From contig JAHBMJ010002420.1 in NCBI GenBank assembly GCA_018398765.1, forward strand, positions 1-19,082: a stretch of 19,082 nucleotides of DNA, in the 5' to 3' direction. Source of the stretch: Chromera velia (taxonomy: Eukaryota; Sar; Chromeraceae). A program made the translations under genes and the position numbers. Under the pieces are notes generated by a model. The model was not told the origin of the DNA, made no database searches, and saw only the letters and a list, made by a program, of their open reading frames with translations. Positions 15,911-19,082 of the stretch are shown here, in pieces (the stretch's first letter is position 1; the number at the start of each line of letters is the position of its first letter).

Positions 15911-18352
15911 TTATTGGAAGCCTCTCTGGGCTTTTGCTTCTTCGAGGATTGGCAGGAGTGGAGAGGCTTCTTTCATCTCGACTAGGGACTTCATCTCTAT
16001 GATGCACTGCTCGAAGTTATATTCGTCTTCGGGCCAGAAGGGTAGCCTCTGATCCTTGCACCATGAGTGAAGGGAGATGAATCCATAGAGGAGACGATTA
16101 AACTCCTGCCGGTATTTTCGAAAAGTCTTCAACTGCATTGGGCTCTTGTCACTGATCAGATCTCCCACAGAGCGCATCCCCACGTGCCATGAGAGTGCTG
16201 TGAGGAACCCGAGGCAGCCTTTCCGGGTACCTCTCCTGACCTCATTGTCGGGGTCCCCCTCCATCCACTTCCCCTTTTTTAAAATCTCCACCAACTCCTC
16301 TTTACCTCCCACCTCCACCAACCACGAAAAGAGTCGCCAATCGCAATCCCGAAACTCCAGGGCTTTCATACCTGAGAAAATTGAAGTCAAGCCTACAAAA
16401 CACGCTCTGATGTGCTTTTGAAGAGCTGGCTGAAGTTCAGGAGGGGGGGGCGGGAGGGCGGCAGTCCGTCCATCCGAGACGATCTGCTTTCTGAATTCGA
16501 CCTCGAAGAGCTTCAAACACTCGGGGGTCTCCGGATTGTTTGAGAATTCTTGTCCCACATTTTCTTTCTGGTTCCACGTGCAAGGGGGGCTCTTTGTGAG
16601 GAGCCATGCGAGGGCATCCCATTGATGTGCAGCTGCAGCCTCCTGGCATGCCCCCTCTGATTGCAACACACCCGGGTACAGCTCGTCCAACAATGCCATC
16701 ATGGGAATGTCTCCCCTCTTAATGACTGATCTGACAACCTTTCGGAGCGACGGCTTTGAATTGGACAGCGGAGGACACAGAGGGTCTGCCTCCTTCATCA
16801 TCCATCTGAAAGTTTCCTCATGCCTGGCAGCCATCTCACACATGTTCAATGACCATTTAAATGGAGGGTCCAGCGATCGCATCCACTTCAACAGATCTGT
16901 TTGACCGGTCATGGCAGCTGCACATTTTGCAAACTCGATCTTGGGTCTAACGAAAAAAGTTGGCGCCAATGGAATGCCGTTGCTGCTGCTGGTGCCTTCA
17001 TGTCTGTTCTCGCTGAGCTCGTGCGCGAACGCAGCAGAGTCGACTCCCAAGGTCATGAGTACTTGATTTCTCGAAATTTCCAGAATCTCTTTTGCCAACT
17101 CACTGCGACCTCCGAGAATGGCCGCTGCCATGAAACGGTCCACTGCTCTGGCTACCTCTCGTGGGCTGCCTAGAAGTTTGGTTCGAATAAAATCCACAAC
17201 TCTCTCCTTTTGACCTTTCAAAGCAAGTGCAGAGATTAAATCATCACTGGCAAAAAACAAACTGACCAACCCCCTTCTCGATCTCCCCCCTTCCTTCTGC
17301 TGCGGCTGCGTGGGTACCCTTCTCTCTGCGTTTCTGTGAACCGGTGTGATCTCTTCAGTCGGTCCCAGCGGAGGAATCTCCAACTTCCTCCTTTCCCTGA
17401 CTGAACCCGCTTCCGCATCCGATGAACCCCCCATCGCAGGGCCCCCTATCGACGCACCCGACCACCCACCAGATCGGATGCCGGTGGGGGCTGCAATGCC
17501 AGTACCTGTGTTTTCCCCCCTTTGCGTCTCTGTCGGAGTTTGGACACCTGTCGCGTGTCCAAAGTTCCCATTTTTCCTCTCAACCCTCGTTGTCTTCCTT
17601 GTCGCCACGTTTCTCGCACACCTGACCCCCACTTGGGCAAAAAAAGACATTCCAGAGTCATCTCTGGGAACTTCCCGAATTACCGTCTCCAGGTCTTTCA
17701 AAGGGACATGTTGTAGGGCCTGGATGTCGTCGAGAAGCTGGTTGCCATTGATCAGGTTGCCATCGCTTGCGAAGCTTTCTATCAGAAAACCGTTTTCAAT
17801 GCCCAGACGCCAAAATTTCTCATCTAATTTGATATATTTTACACCCGGCAGGTGGGACTTGAATAGGGATACCAGACGGTTTTGTCCCCCAACAACAGCT
17901 CCCTTGATCACCGCAAGAATGTTGGAGGTTCGCCGAAAGTCCTCCCACTGTTCGTCAGACGTTCTGCAGAGGGCGTCCGAAACGGGGTCCACAGAGTACC
18001 CCGGAAAGTTCTGTGACAGATAGACGATGAAATCGTCCCTTCCAAGTGCCGCGCAGGCACACAGGACGTGCTCTGGGTCTGGAGGGGTGGGCAGGTGAAG
18101 AAACCACAGGACGAGATTGAAGCAGTCCGTTCCGTCGACATGGTTGACCAGCTCCAGCGGTACGCTTGTCTCCGCCCCCTTTTCAGGTGCTTCTTTCACT
18201 CTATTGTACAGCGGTTTGCAGATGGAGAGGAGAATCACAGAAGCTTTTCTTTTTTTTGAAAGAAGACGAAGAACGCACTGCGCTGGCCCCTTCTTCGAAA
18301 AGACGCCCACGAAGGTCGGGCCGTTGAGGACTTGGGGAGGTTCAGTTGACAT
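15911..18352 (-). CDS. intronless protein with diverged ankyrin-like modules
   Basis: This is a single uninterrupted frame of 813 codons. The centre and C-terminal half carry helix-pair modules of the kind found in the large protist and giant-virus ankyrin families: FAKCAAAMTGQTDLLKWMRS (474-493), MCEMAARHEETFRWMMKEA (504-522) and ACQEAAAAHQWDALAWLLTK (568-587). Each has the AA...G/H...LxWL pattern, and two are followed by Pro-Pro-x-x-W. Residues 65-115 (elements VDGTDCFNLVLWFLHL and VLCACAALGRDDFIVYLSQN) look like a more diverged helical region that could be BTB- or ankyrin-like. Residues 262-360 are Gly/Thr/Ser/Arg-rich and probably disordered. No signal peptide, membrane segment or catalytic motif is seen. 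The likely role is protein binding; partners are unknown. The lack of introns contrasts with the neighbouring LRR gene. Confidence 0.8.
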   Translation of the reverse strand: MSTEPPQVLNGPTFVGVFSKKGPAQCVLRLLSKKRKASVILLSICKPLYNRVKEAPEKGAETSVPLELVNHVDGTDCFNLVLWFLHLPTPPDPEHVLCACAALGRDDFIVYLSQNFPGYSVDPVSDALCRTSDEQWEDFRRTSNILAVIKGAVVGGQNRLVSLFKSHLPGVKYIKLDEKFWRLGIENGFLIESFASDGNLINGNQLLDDIQALQHVPLKDLETVIREVPRDDSGMSFFAQVGVRCARNVATRKTTRVERKNGNFGHATGVQTPTETQRGENTGTGIAAPTGIRSGGWSGASIGGPAMGGSSDAEAGSVRERRKLEIPPLGPTEEITPVHRNAERRVPTQPQQKEGGRSRRGLVSLFFASDDLISALALKGQKERVVDFIRTKLLGSPREVARAVDRFMAAAILGGRSELAKEILEISRNQVLMTLGVDSAAFAHELSENRHEGTSSSNGIPLAPTFFVRPKIEFAKCAAAMTGQTDLLKWMRSLDPPFKWSLNMCEMAARHEETFRWMMKEADPLCPPLSNSKPSLRKVVRSVIKRGDIPMMALLDELYPGVLQSEGACQEAAAAHQWDALAWLLTKSPPCTWNQKENVGQEFSNNPETPECLKLFEVEFRKQIVSDGRTAALPPPPPELQPALQKHIRACFVGLTSIFSGMKALEFRDCDWRLFSWLVEVGGKEELVEILKKGKWMEGDPDNEVRRGTRKGCLGFLTALSWHVGMRSVGDLISDKSPMQLKTFRKYRQEFNRLLYGFISLHSWCKDQRLPFWPEDEYNFEQCIIEMKSLVEMKEASPLLPILEEAKAQRGFQ

Positions 18353-18640
18353 CCTCTACTTTCATACATGCAGGAATGAAGTTGAAGACAAGAATGCGCC
18401 TGAGACACGCATTGGCTTATGTAGTGACTGATGAGAGGCTCTTTCGGTATACACAAGCATGCTGTGCGGACACGTATGTGTGCATATTACACAAGATGCC
18501 TCCTCGCTATGTCGTCGAGTCTGAAGCAGCCTCAGCCTCTAACAAAGCGTATATATATGTATATATATATATATATAAGCCCCTGCCCTTGAATTTTGTA
18601 CGGTCAAAATGCATAAAATTTTGATGATAAAATTTTGAAG
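18353..18640. other. short spacer with (TA)n tract
   Basis: This 288-bp region lies between two genes on the - strand and must hold the promoter of the ankyrin-like gene. It includes a (TA)n tract at about 18550-18577, which could serve as a TATA region some 200 bp upstream of the ATG. A direct duplication of ATAAAATTTTGA (about 18613-18636) lies next to the stop of the upstream gene. Confidence 0.5.
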
Positions 18641-18979
18641 TTAGGCTTTGTACCAAGCAGGCTGTGCGGGTGTATGTCGGTAGGCATCGTGCTTGTGCAC
18701 ATGATGGCAATACTGACAGATCAATTCAACATCATCTGGGTGATTGGTGTTGAAAACAGTATCGATCCACTGGTCTTCATTTCCGTGCCCAATTTTTTTT
18801 ACTGTGATCTTCCCGAGGGAGAACTTCCGGTGGGTGGTTGTTGTGATGCATATCATACGGGTTGCGCCCACCAGGAAGATTGGAAAGGCCAGAAGCACTA
18901 CAACGCTCTTTGTTAGCCTGCTTGATAGTCCAGCCGTGGAAGTGAAAATAGCGACTGATTGAGGCGGGCGGGGCACCAT
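18641..18979 (-). CDS. small single-pass membrane protein with C-terminal Cys/His cluster, hypothetical
   Basis: A frame of 112 codons starts at an ATG in a good eukaryotic context (AAAGAAAATGG). A hydrophobic segment, SVVVLLAFPIFLVGATRMICI (about residues 25-45), could span a membrane or act as a signal anchor. The remainder is hydrophilic and ends in a compact cluster, CQYCHHVHKHDAYRH (about 88-102), that could bind zinc or another metal. I do not recognise the family. The plus-strand frame over the same bases lacks comparable features. A CDS is favoured by start context, composition and hydrophobic profile only. Confidence 0.5.
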   Translation of the reverse strand: MVPRPPQSVAIFTSTAGLSSRLTKSVVVLLAFPIFLVGATRMICITTTTHRKFSLGKITVKKIGHGNEDQWIDTVFNTNHPDDVELICQYCHHVHKHDAYRHTPAQPAWYKA

Positions 18980-19082
18980 TTTCTTTATTCTATAGCGGCG
19001 GGAACCAGAGGCAGGCGCGGTAAAAAGATGTTCCCCTGCCGGTAATTCGGTTTTTCGAAGGGAAAAAAAAAGTTGCGAGACG

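Noticed and set aside
17346-18023. 225-codon plus-strand frame opposite the ankyrin-like gene
   Set aside because: Shadow frame; low-complexity and unrelated to any family, whereas the opposite strand has repeated modules.
18635-18916. 93-codon plus-strand frame opposite the small membrane protein
   Set aside because: Weaker start context and no coherent hydrophobic or motif pattern; the minus-strand frame is longer and more protein-like.

Overview
The window looks like nuclear DNA of a protist. Genes carry GT-AG introns, intergenic DNA is rich in microsatellites and nested inverted-repeat elements, and the proteins are EF-hand, ribonuclease-inhibitor-type leucine-rich-repeat (LRR), diverged ankyrin and HAD-phosphatase-like types. 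There are no operons, Shine-Dalgarno signals or bacterial mobile elements. A chromerid alga such as Chromera velia is my best guess, from gene style only; I could not run a search.

Layout. (1) 1-2096, + strand: a three-exon gene for a small secreted protein with a pair of EF-hands. Its 1.2-kb second intron is filled by a composite TCTG minisatellite. (2) 2097-8050: a gene-poor, mostly AT-rich island. It holds a short TA-flanked MITE (2950-3173), a diverged inverted repeat (3215-3545), and a 1.26-kb foldback element (3633-4890) nested inside the arm of a larger inverted repeat (about 3549-8047). It also holds 53-bp tandem repeats, an exon-like fragment, and a pair of about 450-bp direct repeats (5371-5831 and 7420-7867) that resemble the LTRs of a non-autonomous element. 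(3) 8055-9619, - strand: a protein with a HAD domain of the DxD/WIDD type plus a C-terminal zinc-finger-like segment. Its stop codon lies next to the outer repeat arm and its 5' end changes reading frame. (4) 10426-14986, + strand: a multi-exon LRR gene. Its 1.7-kb last exon is clear; the upstream exons are candidates. (5) 14987-15910: AT-rich spacer. (6) 15911-18352, - strand: an intronless 813-residue protein with ankyrin-like modules. (7) 18641-18979, - strand: a probable small one-helix membrane protein ending in a Cys/His cluster.

The genes do not form an evident pathway. EF-hand, LRR and ankyrin-type proteins are common accessory families in large protist genomes. The most informative part is the transposon island, where an uninterrupted arm acts as an empty site for a nested insertion and where two repeat copies show unequal CpG decay. 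I found no convincing new multi-gene system.
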